Part shown: positions 32,080 through 44,900 of the stretch, one piece after another
How the letters are laid out: every line of letters begins with the position of its first letter
Position numbering within the stretch: position 1 is the stretch's first letter
Origin: Takakia lepidozioides
Taxonomy: Eukaryota; Streptophyta; Takakiopsida; Takakiales; Takakiaceae
Length of the DNA: 64,000 nucleotides
Assembly: GCA_030704615.1 (NCBI GenBank)
Contig: CM060732.1
Span: forward strand, 17,298,001 to 17,362,000
Direction of reading: 5' to 3'
Notes under the pieces: generated by a model
Databases searched by the model: none
The model's input: the letters and a program-made list of their open reading frames with translations, nothing else
Told to the model about the DNA's origin: nothing
Position numbers and translations under genes: made by a program

Positions 32080-34560
32080 ACATACAACAGCGGCGCCGAA
32101 TTTGCATCCGAGGCCGATCGGACGATTTCGTCTCCAGGGTGAGTCGGTCACCTGGCCGACAGAGAACATCACCCGGATGGAAAAACGGCGCCGAATTTCC
32201 ATCCGAGGCCCGTTGGATGAAGTCGTTTCGGGGGGAGAGGCCGACACCTGGCCGACAGAGAACATCCCCCGGATGGAAAAACGGTGCCGAATTTCCATCG
32301 GAGGCCGGCCGGATGAAGTCGTTTCGGGGGGAGAGGCCAACAATTGCTCGACAAAGAACATCTCCCGGATGGAAAAACGGCGCCGATCGGAGGCCGACAC
32401 CTGCTCGGCAGAGAACATCCCCCGGATGGAAATTCGGCGCCGGATGTCCATCTGCCCGCGCTTTGACTTACCTGTAGGATGCAAATTCGGCGCCGAATTT
32501 CCATCCGCCCGCGCTCCGACTTACCTGGCAGATGGAAATTGTGATGGAAAAACTCCGTCGATTTTCCATCCGGGGCCGGTCGGATGCAGTCGGCTCGAGG
32601 GGAGAGGCCGTCATCTAGCCGTCAGAGAACATCCCCCGGATGGAAATTCGGCGCCGAATTTCCATCCGGGGCCCCCCAAAGGAACTCGTGAGGCCAACAA
32701 CTGGCCGACAAAAAACCTCCCCGGATGGAAAAACGGCGCCGAATTTCCATCCGAGGCCGCCCTTAGGAAGTCGTCTCGGGGAGAGAGGCCGGCACCTGGC
32801 CGATAGAGAACATCCCCAGCATGGAAATTCGGCGCCGGTTTTCCATCCTGCAGGGCACCAGTTTACTTGCAAGATGGAAATTCGGCGCGGAATTTCCATC
32901 CTGCGGGTAAGCGATATCGCAGCCCTATGCAAAACCGGCGCCGAATTCCAACCTTGCAAGTAAACTGGTGCCCTGCAGGATGGAAAACCGGCGCCGAATT
33001 TCCATTCGGCATGTAATCGGGAACGCGGCCGGATGGAAATTCGGCAACGAATTTCCATGTAGGAAGTAAGCGGGACGGAAAAGAGGCAAGGAATTTATCT
33101 GTAGCAGACAAGAATTCCTTGAAAAACGTGGCTAAAAGTGGAGTTCAGCCACAAAACTAGAGGTTTTGTGTCTGATTAGACCCAAAAACGCGTAAAACTG
33201 CATGCAAGGACAGAAAATTGTTTCTAAACGGGCCCCAAACGCAAACATCTGGCCGGCGTCGGATGGAAATTCGGTGCCAAATTTCCATCCGGTGGATGTT
33301 CTCTGTCGGCCCGCTGCCGGCCTCTTCCCCCGAGCCGACTTCATCCGACCGGCCCCGGGCGCCGAATTTCCATCCGGGGATGTTTTCTGTCGGCCAGGTG
33401 TCGGCCTCACCCCCCGAGACGACTTCCTGCGGGGGGCCCCGGATGGAAATTTGACGCTGAATTTCCATCCGGGGGATGGTCTCTGTCCGCCCGGTGCCGG
33501 CTTCTCCCCTTCAGCCGACTTCATCCGGGCGGCACCGCATGGAAATTCGGCGCCGAATTTCCATCCGGTGGCTGATCTCTGTCGGCGATGTGTCCGCCTG
33601 TGGGGGCTCCGGAGGGAAATTTGGCGCCGAATTTCCATCCGGGGGATGGTCTCTGTCCGCCCGGTGCCGACTTCTCCCCTTCAGCCGACTTCATCCGGGC
33701 GGCACCGCATGGAAATTCGACGCCCAATTTCCATCCGGTGGCTGATCTCTGTCGGCGACGTGTCTGCCTGCGGGGGCCTTGGATGGAAATTTGGCGCCCA
33801 ATTTCCATCCCGGGGATGGTCTCTGTCCGCCCGGTGCCGGCTTCTCCCCTTCAGCCGACTTAATCCGGGCGGCACCGAATGGAAATTCGGCGCCGAATTT
33901 CCATCTGGTGGCTGATCTCTGTCGGCGACGTGTCCGCCTGCGGGGGGGCCCCGGATGGAAATTCGGCGCCGAATTTCCATCCGGGGGATGGTCTCTGTCC
34001 GCCCGGTGCCGGCTTCTCCCCTTCAGCCGACTTCATCCGGGCGGCGCCGAATTTCCATCCGGTGGCTGATCTCTGTCGGCGACGTGTCCGCCTGCGGGGG
34101 CCCCTGATGGAAATTCGGCGCCAAATTTCCATCCGGGGGATGGTCTCTGTCCGCCCGGTGCCGGCTTCTCCCCTTCAGCCGACTTCATCCGGGCGGCACC
34201 GCATGGAAATTCGGAGCCGAATTTCCATCCGGTGGCTGATCTCTGTCGGCGACGTGTCCGCCTGCGGGGGGCGTCGGATGGAAATTCGGCACCGAATTTC
34301 CATCCGATGGATGTACTCTGTCGGCCAGGTGCCGGCCTCTCCCCCCGACACGCCTAGTGACGGCGGCCTCGGATGGAAATTCGGCGCCGAATTTCCATCC
34401 GGGGATGTTTTCTGTCAGCCAGGTGTCGGCCTCTCCCCCCGAGACGACCTCCTGCCGGCGTCATCGGATGGAAATTCCGTCCACAACGTCTCGGCCGGAG
34501 AGATGGCCACGTTGCATCCTACTTGATCCGCTGGATGGAAATTCGGCGCCGTTTTTCCAT
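32080..34560. repeat. Central palindrome array of copy C, large inverted repeat
   Basis: Dozens of copies of the half-site GGAAATTCGGC joined to its complement (centre GGCGCC), separated by spacers of about 50-70 bp. Spacers on the left (32.1-32.9 kb: GGCCGACACCTGGCCGACAG) are the reverse complement of those on the right (33.3-34.5 kb: CTGTCGGCCAGGTGTCGGCC), so the array is symmetrical about 33.09-33.24 kb. Right-side units are about 175-195 bp and hold two palindromes each. It lies between the divergent transposase and ParB genes. Long open frames across it are repeat translations. Confidence 0.9.
33088..33181. repeat. Cluster of four small hairpins at array centre (copy C)
   Basis: AAGGAATT/AATTCCTT (33088-33120), GTGGCT/AGCCAC (33128-33152), CAAAAC/GTTTTG (33152-33168) and GTCT/AGAC (33170-33181). 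They follow one another at the symmetry centre of the large inverted repeat. Confidence 0.7.
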
Positions 34561-34569
34561 CCATTGGGC

Positions 34570-34808
34570 TAATAATTTCTATGTGGGAGGGTGGGCGACT
34601 TGGGGCCTATGGCCGACCTCCATACTCCTCCATTTAACAGCGCAGTTGCGCATTTAATGTCCGCCGTCAGTTTTCAACCGGACTGTCCGCACTGATTCCG
34701 TGCTTCCGCCGTCGGATACCCCAAACCCTGATGTGGCGGGTGGATGAAGTTCCACTCGATGCCAATACGCACGCATTTTCCGTGCGATATTTTCTTTTGC
34801 AGGGACTT
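34570..34808 (+). promoter_or_regulatory. Leader of ParB-like gene (copy C)
   Basis: Shares GCGCAGTTG..GCA and ATTTAATGTC-type sequence with the stretch upstream of the copy D gene (59770-59969). CGCAGTTGCGCATTTAATG sits about 160 bp before the start codon. A promoter is presumed from position only. Confidence 0.35.
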
Positions 34809-37800
34809 ATGCCGCGTGGAGAAGGGCGTGGCTCTCCTGAGAGAAACCCCACATGCAGACCGCGCCGCAAACTGAAGCCTTTGTACTACGGGCGGCGTCC
34901 AGCGTCTCGCATGGCCAAACTGAAGCTCCAGCAGGAGATCCCCTTGTCTTGCTCGCAGCCCGCACCAACTAAAGCCGAGCACTCTCAGACAAGCCCCTTC
35001 CTCTTTCCATTTCTGTAACATGTGCGGTCTTCTCCGCTTTGTTTTTTTGTTTTGGCATCTTCGGCCTGGCATCCTTGGAAGTGGAAGTGGAAGAGGACGT
35101 TCATGATTGCATGGAGTTGGTGAGAAGAATGATGAAGGGGAGAGGGGTTAGAAAGGAGCCAGGTCGTTGCTGCATTGAGATTTGCAACAGGATGTACACC
35201 TTCGCAGTACATGACAAGTTGCATCTTAGAATGAAGGAAATCCATGCTGGGCTGAGAAGATTGTCTAGGCATATCAAGTGCCTTGAAAAGCCTGTTTTCC
35301 CCTTTTGTGAAATCGTCCTTACTAGTTGAGTGAACCATTGATAGTTTGCAATGCGTGTGATTGTTAGGCTGCTTCGGCATGTGATTGTTAGGCATTCATT
35401 GGGTTTGTTTTCATTTTTGGTCCACGATTGTTGCGATGGTGGTTTAGGTTGCCATGGTGGTTCTGATGATTGTTGGGGATGACAGAGTGAAGACGAGCGT
35501 GACACACTGGTGGTATCATCGACAGCTCCAACTGCTCGAGTAGTCACTCCAAAAGCAGCTAGTGGGCAGTAGTCGTCGAAGGTAGTGCTTCGCATGTTTG
35601 GATCAGCCAACTTGGGGCGGGAAGGCAAACATAATATTGCTTCTTTAGTTGGTATTCCGGAGGTTGGTGCAGGCGGCATGGCAGGTGAAGCCCGTCAGAT
35701 GAGGACACCAGATCCGTTATTGGAGGAAGCTCATGCACATGCAGTAGGGCCCGCCCACGCAAAGAAGAAGAAGAAAGCCAAGCAGATGCAATCCCCGGTG
35801 AGAGAGCATTCACAGGCTACGGAGGGGGGAGGGACCAGGTCGTCCAAGGGTGTCCGATCGCCTCAATCAAAGGTGGTTGATCTGGAGGCCTCCTCTGCTG
35901 CTACCCCTAGTAAGAAACAGAAGGCCCGTGAAAGGGCAAAAGAGAGGGCAAAAGAACAGGCGAGACACAAGGCTAGCCAGGAGGCAAGAGAAAAGGCCAC
36001 TGATGAGGCCAGGGGTGACGACATGACACCTCTCGTAAGCAAGGGTCGCACAGAGAAGCTGGATCCCTCCAACACACCAAAAAAAGGCAGTAGCGCACCG
36101 GCTGCATCCTTACCGGTGACACCATCGCGGGTGGGAGAAGCCCACGCAGTCACCCATACAGTGGAGACTGGAGGAGGGGAAAGAACACCACAAAGAGCCC
36201 GGATTGTGGGAGTTCAAGGTGAAGCCGCAGAGAGGGCAGTAGAGACGGGGAGAGTGGTGGAGGTGCATCCGCCGGTGGTTGACCATGTTGAGGAGGACGA
36301 CAGGGAGCTTTCTGACCAGGATGACATCCTCCCGGAAATCCCCAGGCCCCAAACCCGCACCATACATGCTGGATTTGGCGGTCTTGGTGGCCTGCCGGAG
36401 AACCCCTCTGCAGCAGACGTCATGTCGGAGGCGGATATGAAGTTGGCCGCTGCCAAGATATTGGAGGCAACCCACAGCAACATTGGCAGGGTGCTGGGGG
36501 GCATGGTGTACCCGGCCAAGCTTTGAATTCCCCTTTGCCGCTTGGTGTCATTGCAGGTGGTGAGACCTGCCCTCCCAGGCGATATCGACAAGCTGAAATT
36601 CTCTTTCCGGGAGGGATATCGAATGGGGTCTGCCGCGTTTTACGTTTCCATTGAGAATGACCACGGAGCTTCCCGTGCCCACACTTCCGATGAGGTGGAC
36701 AAATGGGGTCCCCATTGGCAAAGGCAAAATGAGGAGTTCGAGAGATCGATTGCTACTGATCCTCTTTTCCAGCACTTGTCCGGAAAGATGTTTTACGTGT
36801 GGGACGGCAATCATCGCCTCCTGGCATGGATGGAGTACATAGCCGAAGCCCACCCCAATGACCTGGATTGGCATTTCGCCGTGGAGTGTGTTGTGCTGAA
36901 GGTTGCGGGGCCCAAAGATCGTAGTCTTCTCAAAGCTGCAATGGCGGACATCAACTCGTAAGTTACAACGCCTCTTGCTTTTGGACTTTCAATTTGTAAG
37001 TCATTTCATTGCGAATCCTCATATATGTTGCAAATTCCCATTTCAATATTGTTTGATGGGAATGTGGCATTGTAGGGTGACTGAGAATGCCTTCATTGCC
37101 ACCAACTTGTCCCATATGCTCTTCCGAGTGAAGGACGTCGGGAAGCAGGGGGTGCAAGAGTTTGCCAATTCGCTGAGTGTCGACCTCCTGCGCAAGTCGG
37201 AGGCAAAGGCAGACAGAACCTGGTATAGGCTAAGCGTGGACGCCATGGTGGACTACATGTTTCGGGTAAAGCTCTTACTGTTTTGTTTAGCTAATGTCTC
37301 TAGTCCCCCAAAAGAAAAAAAAAGTGTTGACCGGGATTTCTAATCTTATGTGCGCATTCTTGACAGACAAAAATTCAGCATGATTTGGCACATGCGTACA
37401 TGGAGTCAGAGGAGAAGAAACTAACCCTCCCGGCACTGGAATCGTATCTCAAAGCTGCGGAGGCGAAGGCCCGCATAAAGTACAAGTCGCGGATGGTAAA
37501 GTACGTGGCCATAGCTGATCCCGCCCTTGGTGCCGACTTTCTGGTGGAGGTGGGGAAGCACTACTCCCGCGCTCTGAAGCCCACGATGACATTGGAGAAG
37601 CTCCATCGTCTAGCCACATCCTGTGTGGATGCAACAGAAAAGGTGATACATTCTTAACCAAATTGTTGTGGCAACAACTCGTTTTTGGTTTGTATGGTGC
37701 TTACTAATATGTTGGGTGGTTGGACAGACCCGGTGACTCCAAATCTGGAATGGTTCCCAAAGTACAAGGGACTGTGGAGCTTCCCCAAACCCGAGAAACT

Positions 37801-38211
37801 GTCTGACCCCACATTCGACATGTGGATGAACCGCATGACATGGTGGTTTCAGGTACTTCCCCACGCTTCATTTGGCGCTTCTACTCTTGTAGGGGGTGGA
37901 TTTATTGTATTTTTTGAGAAAAGCGATCTGATGGAGAATCTGCACAGGTGACAACGAATGCGCAAGAGCAGCTGGACACACAAGCACATCAGTTCAAGCT
38001 GGAGATTTCTGGTGCAGCAGAGAGCCTACGTGACTATGTGACGAGGTACTTTCTGCTGTACAAAACCGACCTATTCTTTCGGGAGATACCCCATGCCCGC
38101 CGGAGCCACGAGTTCACCGACCAGCCAAACGCGGACAAAGCAGCAATGCGCCTTCTGTACAGGTACATACGCAATGCCTTCCTTTCAAGTCCTTACATTT
38201 CAGGATGTTAG
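34809..38211 (+). pseudogene. ParB/Srx-like element gene, inactivated (copy C)
   Basis: Same six exons as copy D: 34809-34988, 35486-36957, 37076-37265, 37367-37642, 37728-37852 and 37948-38211. It encodes the ParB-like core (IPLCRLVSLQ, PGDIDKL, FYVSIENDHG, VWDGNHRLLAW). Four lesions are visible: a TAG at 35570, a TGA at 36524 where D has CGA, a lost base in exon 5, and AC instead of the donor GC after exon 1. The 36524 change is C to T at a CpG, as expected from cytosine methylation. Like D it ends after exon 6 with no methyltransferase exons. Intron 1 carries a PPR fragment. Confidence 0.75.
35090..35290 (+). pseudogene. Captured PPR E-domain fragment in intron 1 of copy C
   Basis: Reads LVRRMMKGRGVRKEPGR, then IEICNRMYTFAVHDKLH and MKEIHAGLRRLS, the E/E+ region of a plant PPR-DYW protein. 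It is similar to the minus-strand PPR at about 10.23-10.37 kb. It lies in the sense direction of the ParB-like gene, inside the intron. Confidence 0.75.
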
Positions 38212-38249
38212 AGGCATCATCTGGCGCATGAAAATTACTTGTGAAGAAG

Positions 38250-38992
38250 TCATTGGATAAATGGCGCCGAATTTACAGTTAAGGGCTCCCAAAATGGCCA
38301 AGTCCCTAGGGTGGCTGGCACCGAAAACCGAAATTCGGTGCCATTTTTCCAGTTGCAAACCCAGTTAGTTCTGGGACTTGGCCATTTTGGGAGCCCTGAA
38401 CTTGAAATTCAGCGCCATTTTCCAAATTCCAGGACCAAAATGGCCAAGTCCCTAGGGTGGCTGGCACCGAAAACCGAAATTCGGCGCCATTTTTCCAATT
38501 GCAGGCCCAGTCAGTTCTGGGACAGCCATTTCCGGGCCGGACCTGGGAAAATGGCGCCAAATTTCCAATTCAGGGCTCCCAAAATGGCTAAGTCCCTAGG
38601 GTGGCTGGCACCGAAAGCTGAAATTCGGCGCCATTTTTCCAGTTCCAGGCCCAGGCAGTTCTGGGACTTAGCCATTTCCGGCCCGGACCTGGGAAAATGG
38701 CGCCGAATTTCCAGTTCAGGGCTCCCAAAATGGCTAAGTCCCTAGGGTGGCTGGCACCGAAAGCCGAAATTTGGCGCCATTTTTCCAGTTCCAGGCCCAG
38801 TCAGTTCTGGGACTTAGCCATTTTCGGCCCGGACCTGGGAAAATGGCGCCGAATTTCCAGTTCATGCTCCCAAAATGGCTAAGACCCTAGGGCGGCTGGC
38901 ACCGAAAACCGAGATTCGGCGCCATTTTTCCGGTTCTAGGCCGAGTCAGTTCCACCCCAACCTTGGAAAATGGTGCCGAATTTCCAGTTCAG
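38250..38992. repeat. Right-side palindrome array of copy C
   Basis: The half-site AAATGGCGCC with GAATTTCC, alternating with its complement about every 70-75 bp. Spacers are AGTCCCTAGGGTGGCTGGCA and CAGTTCTGGGACTTAGCC. The spacers contain GGGACTTAGCCA/TGGCTAAGTCCC complements, so the whole array can fold. It corresponds to 63205-64000 of copy D. It abuts the copy B transposase exon at 38992 without an element end between. Confidence 0.85.
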
Positions 38993-39702
38993 GGACTGTT
39001 TGACGAAGAAACAGGTGGAAACTCGAAGATGACATTGCCATCGACTTCGGGAGGCAGAAACGTTACCTTTCTGACTGGGAATTTGGCATAGTCGAGAGCA
39101 GCCAGCTCGGAGCGAGAACCATCGAGGTGATGTTGTCGTAGGAGCTGCACAATGGACCGGGTTGGAGTTATGCTCGAGGGCACATGCGTAGCACCTACAG
39201 AGACGTCCATGCCGGATTTGAACGACCGTGTGGAGGACATGGGTACCTCAATGCAATCATCTTCCTCGTCGGAAATCTCGAATACGTCCACACGAGAAGC
39301 TATGGAGGGTCTTGACGGTCCAGGTCGGGAATGATTATCGTTGCATACCTCTCTGTTGGCAGTGGCCGCCTCTTGGTTTCCGGACTCCTTTGTGGATGGT
39401 GTGGGCAGCGACTGATTCGGAAAGGGAATGGGCATTCCCACAGCTCGGTACAGGATGGTGTCTGATGGGGGAACATGCCATTTGATTCCGCAACCTCCGT
39501 CGTTACCTAGCACGACAATGGTCTCGTCAACCTGTCCAGGAACATCCTTCCTTTCTTCTTCCAAATAAATTGTGCCCGGTTTGAGCTTGAATTTGGAACA
39601 AAGGTAAGTTTCAGTCACTCTGCAAAGTCCTCCCTCGTTTGGGATCCAGGCTCTCCCAAGTTGCGAAGGACAACAAACTATAGCGTAGGAATTCGGAGCC
39701 AT
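38989..39702 (-). pseudogene. Transposase N-terminal exon only (copy B)
   Basis: ATG at 39702 (MAPNSYAIVCCPSQLG). It is homologous throughout to the N-terminal exon of C and D (here PGTIYLEEERKDVPG, WHVPPSDTILYRAVG) but clearly more divergent than C is from D. It ends with a stop at 38991 just after FEFPPVSSSNSP, exactly where the copy C array begins. The rest of the transposase is missing. No catalytic residue lies in this exon. Confidence 0.7.
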
Positions 39703-40109
39703 AGAACACCGCACGAAGTTGGCAAGTGCGAGGTTCAGTATAGCGACAGACCAAGGCTCACAGGCACCATGCGGAGTCCATCGACAATTGGAAGTCGCAC
39801 ATTGAAGTGGAAAGTATTGTTTCAAGCTACATGCATGAAGGTGGGAGGTTTGATTCCATAGCCAGTAAGTATGACAATGATGGCCGATTCGGCGACGAAA
39901 TAACATCTCCTGACAGTTTCTCCTGAGGGTGGATCCAGCAGTATTCTCGGTGCAGACAGGAACGTTCGCACTGACAAGTGCCAGTACTGTTACTTAAAAC
40001 GGTCAGACAACCAAGTTGTGCTCATCAAGACTCGCCGCAATTGTGTTGTTTCGGAACAATGCAACCCATTGAGGTTCCAGATTTCCCGTCCCGAGTGATT
40101 CTTTCGATT

Positions 40110-41720
40110 GCTGGTGGACGGAAATACGGCGCCGCATTTCCGTATTGCTTCTTGGTCATGCACCAGAGCGACGGAAATGCGGCACCGAGTTTCCGTCCGG
40201 GGGAAACCTTCATACTCTCCAGAACGGAAATGCGGTAACGCATTTCCATCCAGCAAGAACGGTATGTGAAGGTGGAACGGAAATGCGGTACCTCATTTCC
40301 ATTCTGATTGAGAATTAGGAACAACGGGAACAGAAATGCGGCACCGCATTTCCATCCGAGTCGCACTTTTCCGACATTCCAAAACGGAAATGCGGCGCCG
40401 CATTTCCATTTTGTATCTGATGCATGGAACTGAGGGATAGAAATGCTGCAGCACATTTCCGTCCGTAAAAGACATTCATACTCTCCAGAACGGAAATGCG
40501 GTAACGCATTTCCATCCAACAAGCACGGTATGTGAAGGTGGAACGGAAATGCGGTACCGCATTTCCGTTCTGATTGAGAATTATGAACAACTAGAACAGA
40601 AATGCGGCACCGCATTTCTGTCCGAGTCGCACTTTCCGACATTCCAGAACGGAAATGCGGCGCCGCATTTCCATTTTGTATCTGATGCATGGAGTCAAGC
40701 GCGATTCCGACCGCTTGAGACATTCATACTATCCAGAACAGAAATGCGGTACCGCATTTCCATTCTGACTGAAAATCGTGAACCATCGGAACTGAAATGC
40801 GGCAGCGCATTTCCATCCGAGTCGCACCTCCCAACATTCCAGAACGGAAATGCGGCACCGCATTTCCGTTCTGATGAAATATCCTGAAACATCGGAACTG
40901 AAATGCGGTACCGCATTTCCGTCGGAGTCGCACCTTCCGACATTCCAAAACGCAAATGCGGCGCCGCATTTCCGTTTTGTATGTGAGGCATGGAGCTCTG
41001 GAACGAAAATGCGGCACAACATTTCCGCCAGCGTCAGACGTTAATACTCTACAGAACGGAAATGCGGTACCGCATTTCCGTTCTGACTGAAAATCGTGAG
41101 CAACGGGAACAGAAATGCGGCACCGCATTTCCGTCCGAGTCGCACCTTCCGACATTCTAGAACGGAAATGCGGCGCCGCATTTCCGTTTTGTATATGGGG
41201 CCTGGAGCTGTGGGACGGAAATGTGGTGCCGCATTTCCATCCATGTGAGACCTTCAAACTTTCCAGACCGGAAATGCGGCACCGCATTTCTGTTCAGGTG
41301 AGACCTCTATACTTTCCCGAACGGAAATGTGGCACGACATTTCCGTTCATCAACTAACGTATGTGAAGGGGGAACGGAAATTCGGTACCGCATTTCCGTT
41401 CACATTGAAAATCATGAACCACGGGAACTGAAATGTTGTGCCTCATTTCCGTCCGAATCGCACCTTTCGACATTCCAGAACGGAAATGCGGCGCCGCATT
41501 TCCCTTTTGTATCTCATACATGGAGCTGTGGGACGGAAATGCGGCACCGTATTTCCATTCAACAACTAAGGTATGTGAAGGTGGAACGGAAATGCGGTGC
41601 CGCATTTTCTTCCAACAAGTACAGATGTGTAGCTTCGTGATGGTACTTAACGGAAATGCGGCGCCGCATTCGCATTTTCACTCCAACTCATCAGACGCTG
41701 GGACGGAAATGCCTTGAAAT
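40110..41720. repeat. Central palindrome array of copy B (GGAAATGCGG type)
   Basis: About 25-30 copies of the half-site GGAAATGCGGC/T with its complement GCCGCATTTCC. The centre varies as GGCGCC, GGTACC or GGCACC. They sit in direct tandem units of about 245-315 bp, recognisable by CATACTCTCCAGAACGG (40211, 40487, 40731, 41045, 41290) and CGACATTCCA. Unlike C and D, the spacers keep one orientation. Located between the transposase exon (minus) and ParB gene (plus). Confidence 0.9.
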
Positions 41721-41989
41721 GTGAACACGTGGAGCAACGGAATTGCTGCACATGTCGGCACTCTATCTGACTGAAGTGGCATGAGGCGGCGCGGCCTGAC
41801 CGTTGATAATGATGTTTGTTTTTCGGACGGCAGGCGTACCCTGAACGATTCGAATTTCGTAATGACGCAAAGTCCACGAGGAGACACTTTCGTCCAACCC
41901 TTTCGAACCCAAGTGGTGCATCACCGCCGTTTCATCTACTTTTGTCGTGTCTCCTCAGTCACCCCTCTCGCGCCCTTTCCATCTGCACT

Positions 41990-44900
41990 CTTTGCCCGTT
42001 TTCCCTCTCTTTGTTCTTCTTATGCTCGAACCTGAGAGGGGGGAGTTCGTGCACCAGACAGGAGACCTCGTCGCAAGCTCCGGAAATTATACTTCGGACG
42101 TAGGCCAATGCCGAAGGGGAGGAAGCAGATGCGCCTACAGGAGGAGATTGCCATCTCCGAGCAGCAGGCCACTCAGGCAACCCAGCCACCAGTGAGAGCT
42201 CCATGCGATCGGGCTGCGCGCAGCTGATCGAGCACCGAACCCCCCATTTTTTCTTCTGTAATTCTTAGACTGAATGCTAGGAGACCTGAATGCAGAACAT
42301 GTTTGCATGCCTAATAGGAAAGGTGGACGTGCTGGAGGGATCGCAGGAATCCGAAGAGCCGCAGGAAGAGTCCGAGGAGCTAGCTGCAGCACGTACACCC
42401 ACCCGATCCCGAGCGCGGGTATTCCTGCCGGGCCTAGCCCTGTGCGATTCAAAGACGCGGCTTCGAATGGCAAGTTCAAAGCCCCAGAGATCGACTCGCG
42501 TTCTTCGGTCATGGAGAATCGCCAGCAGGGGTCGGGCCCTTCTCCAGCAAAGTCGAAGAAGAAGCAGCCCGTCCCTCTACTGGTTTCTGAACCGGCTCAG
42601 GCCGATTCACCCCCCCCCCAACGCGAATGAAGCAGCGGGGTAACAGACAGATTCAATTGCAGCAGACACCTTCACCTGCAAGGATGAGGAAGCAGAAGGC
42701 AATCAGGGCAACGACCGAACAATCTCCCGCAAAACCGCTTCCACGAGCTGAAGCTCAGTTCCTGGAGGATTTCCCGCCTGCAGATGTTGGGGCCGTCTCT
42801 GATGCAGCCAAGGCAATGGGATCGACCATTTTTGTCGATTTGGTACCGGAGGAGGGTGCTGCCGCTGAACGTTCGCAGCCAGACCTCACCACCGATGAGC
42901 AAGCACGCCCGGAGGAGGCCTCTGCAATGGCAGAATTGCCCGCACACAGGCCCCAGAGTGCAGCTCCAGTTGAGGATGCTCCAGCTGCTCAGCCACTACC
43001 GGCACCTACAGACATGTCTCCGGAGGATTTCAAAAGTGCAGCGGATAAAATGTTGGAGGAGACACACAGTAGCATTGGCAGAGTTCTGGGCAGCAGGGTA
43101 TTCCAGCGGACTCTTCGAATCCCACTCTGTCGCATGGTCCCCTTCCCATCGTCAGGCAGGCCCTTCCCGGAGATGTGGATAAGCTCAAGTTCGCATTTCG
43201 AGAAGGGTACCGTCTGGGATCGGCAGCGTTTTACGTTTCCATTGAGAATGAGGACGGCGAAACTCGTGGACCCACTGCCGATGAATTGTCAACGTGGGAT
43301 ACCCACTGGCACACTTGCAATGACGAATTCGAGGCGACGCTGAAGGGTGATCCAGACTTTGGCCATATGTCTGGTAAAATGTTCTTTGTGTGGGACGGGA
43401 TCACCGACTTCTCGCCTGGTGGGAGTACATCAAGCAGAACCATGCCAAGCACATTGGCTGGCATTACATAGTGGAGTGTGTCATCTTGAAGGTGAAGGCG
43501 GCAGACTCCTCCCTGCTCAAGAATGCCATGGTGGACCTCAACTCGTAAGATACTCATACCCTCCCTAGCACGTTCGAAATGCGGTGCCGCATTTCGGTTT
43601 CCATTCTGGTTTGTTTCCGTGCTTCCGTGTACTGAACTGGAGAGTGTGCCTTGCAGGGTCACTGAGAATGCGTACGTGCATACCCACATGGCACATATGC
43701 TGTACAGGGTGAGGAAAACTGGTCTCACTGATCCACAGATGTTTGCGGAAATGTTGGAGCCCGAGCTCATTCAGAAAGCCGTTGCAAAAACAGACCGGAC
43801 ATGGTATCGTCTCACTATGGATGGAATGGTGGAGGTGATATACGAAGTAAGTCGTCCTCCCATTTCCCTCTGCTCATCCTTCCCCAATTTCCAGTAATCT
43901 TTCCACATGAATCGAATGTAACGCTTCAGCATGTTTTTGTTGGCAGTCAAACATCAAGCTGGATTTGGCCCATGCCAAACGCTTCTTCATGGAAAGTGAG
44001 GGGCAGGTCAAAACGTTTGCAGTCATTGACTGAGCACTTGAAGGAAGCCGGTGTCAAGTCCAGAACCAAATACAAGTCAAAGCTTGTGAAGCTGGTGGCA
44101 ATTGCAGATCCGGCTTGGAAAGGACTTCATCCCCGAGATTGCAAAACACTATTCTCGGGCCATGCAGCCGACCATGCAATTGGAAAACTGCATCACCTCT
44201 CAAACGCATGTGTGGAGGCGAAAGAGAAGGTGAGGTTTCAATGCACTGAAGTTCCTTCCTAGCAATAGCCACTCTCTCTTCCAGCTCCTGACATTGGATC
44301 GGAAATGGCAGACCCGGTGGGTTGTCGATCTGGAATGCATCCGAGAGCATAAGGACAATGTGGTCTTTTCCACTCGAAGTTTCCGACCCTGCAATGGATG
44401 TGTGGCTCAACCGCATGACTTGGTGGTTCCAGGTAATTCAAGGTACTTCCCCAGATTTGCTTTTCTGAAATGAATTCCCTGAACTGCTACGTGACAATGC
44501 ATTTGGGAATCGCAGGTAGGTGGTGGTAATGTCGAGTGCGAAGGAGCAAGTCGTAATGCACACAAATTCGTTCGGCTTGTACGTCAAATGGGATGGAACT
44601 TAGACATTGGAAGACTACGTGACACGTTTCAGATGTGCGTACAAGGACAACATTTTCGCCAGAGAGCTACAGACAGCAAAAAGAGCGTGGAGTTTACACA
44701 TCAAGGAGGGAGCGGGGAAAGGGGAAATGCAATTTGCAATGCGAATTGTGAAGGAGCACAGCTGCCCTTGTATGCGAAGCCTGGTTACGAGGTTTGTCTC
44801 GGAAATGCGGCACCGCATTCGCATTTTATGTTTTCGGTGGCACTTTGCGAGTAGGTTGGTCTCAACTTTTGCTCACGCATGCTGACTGCCTTGCAGGTAT

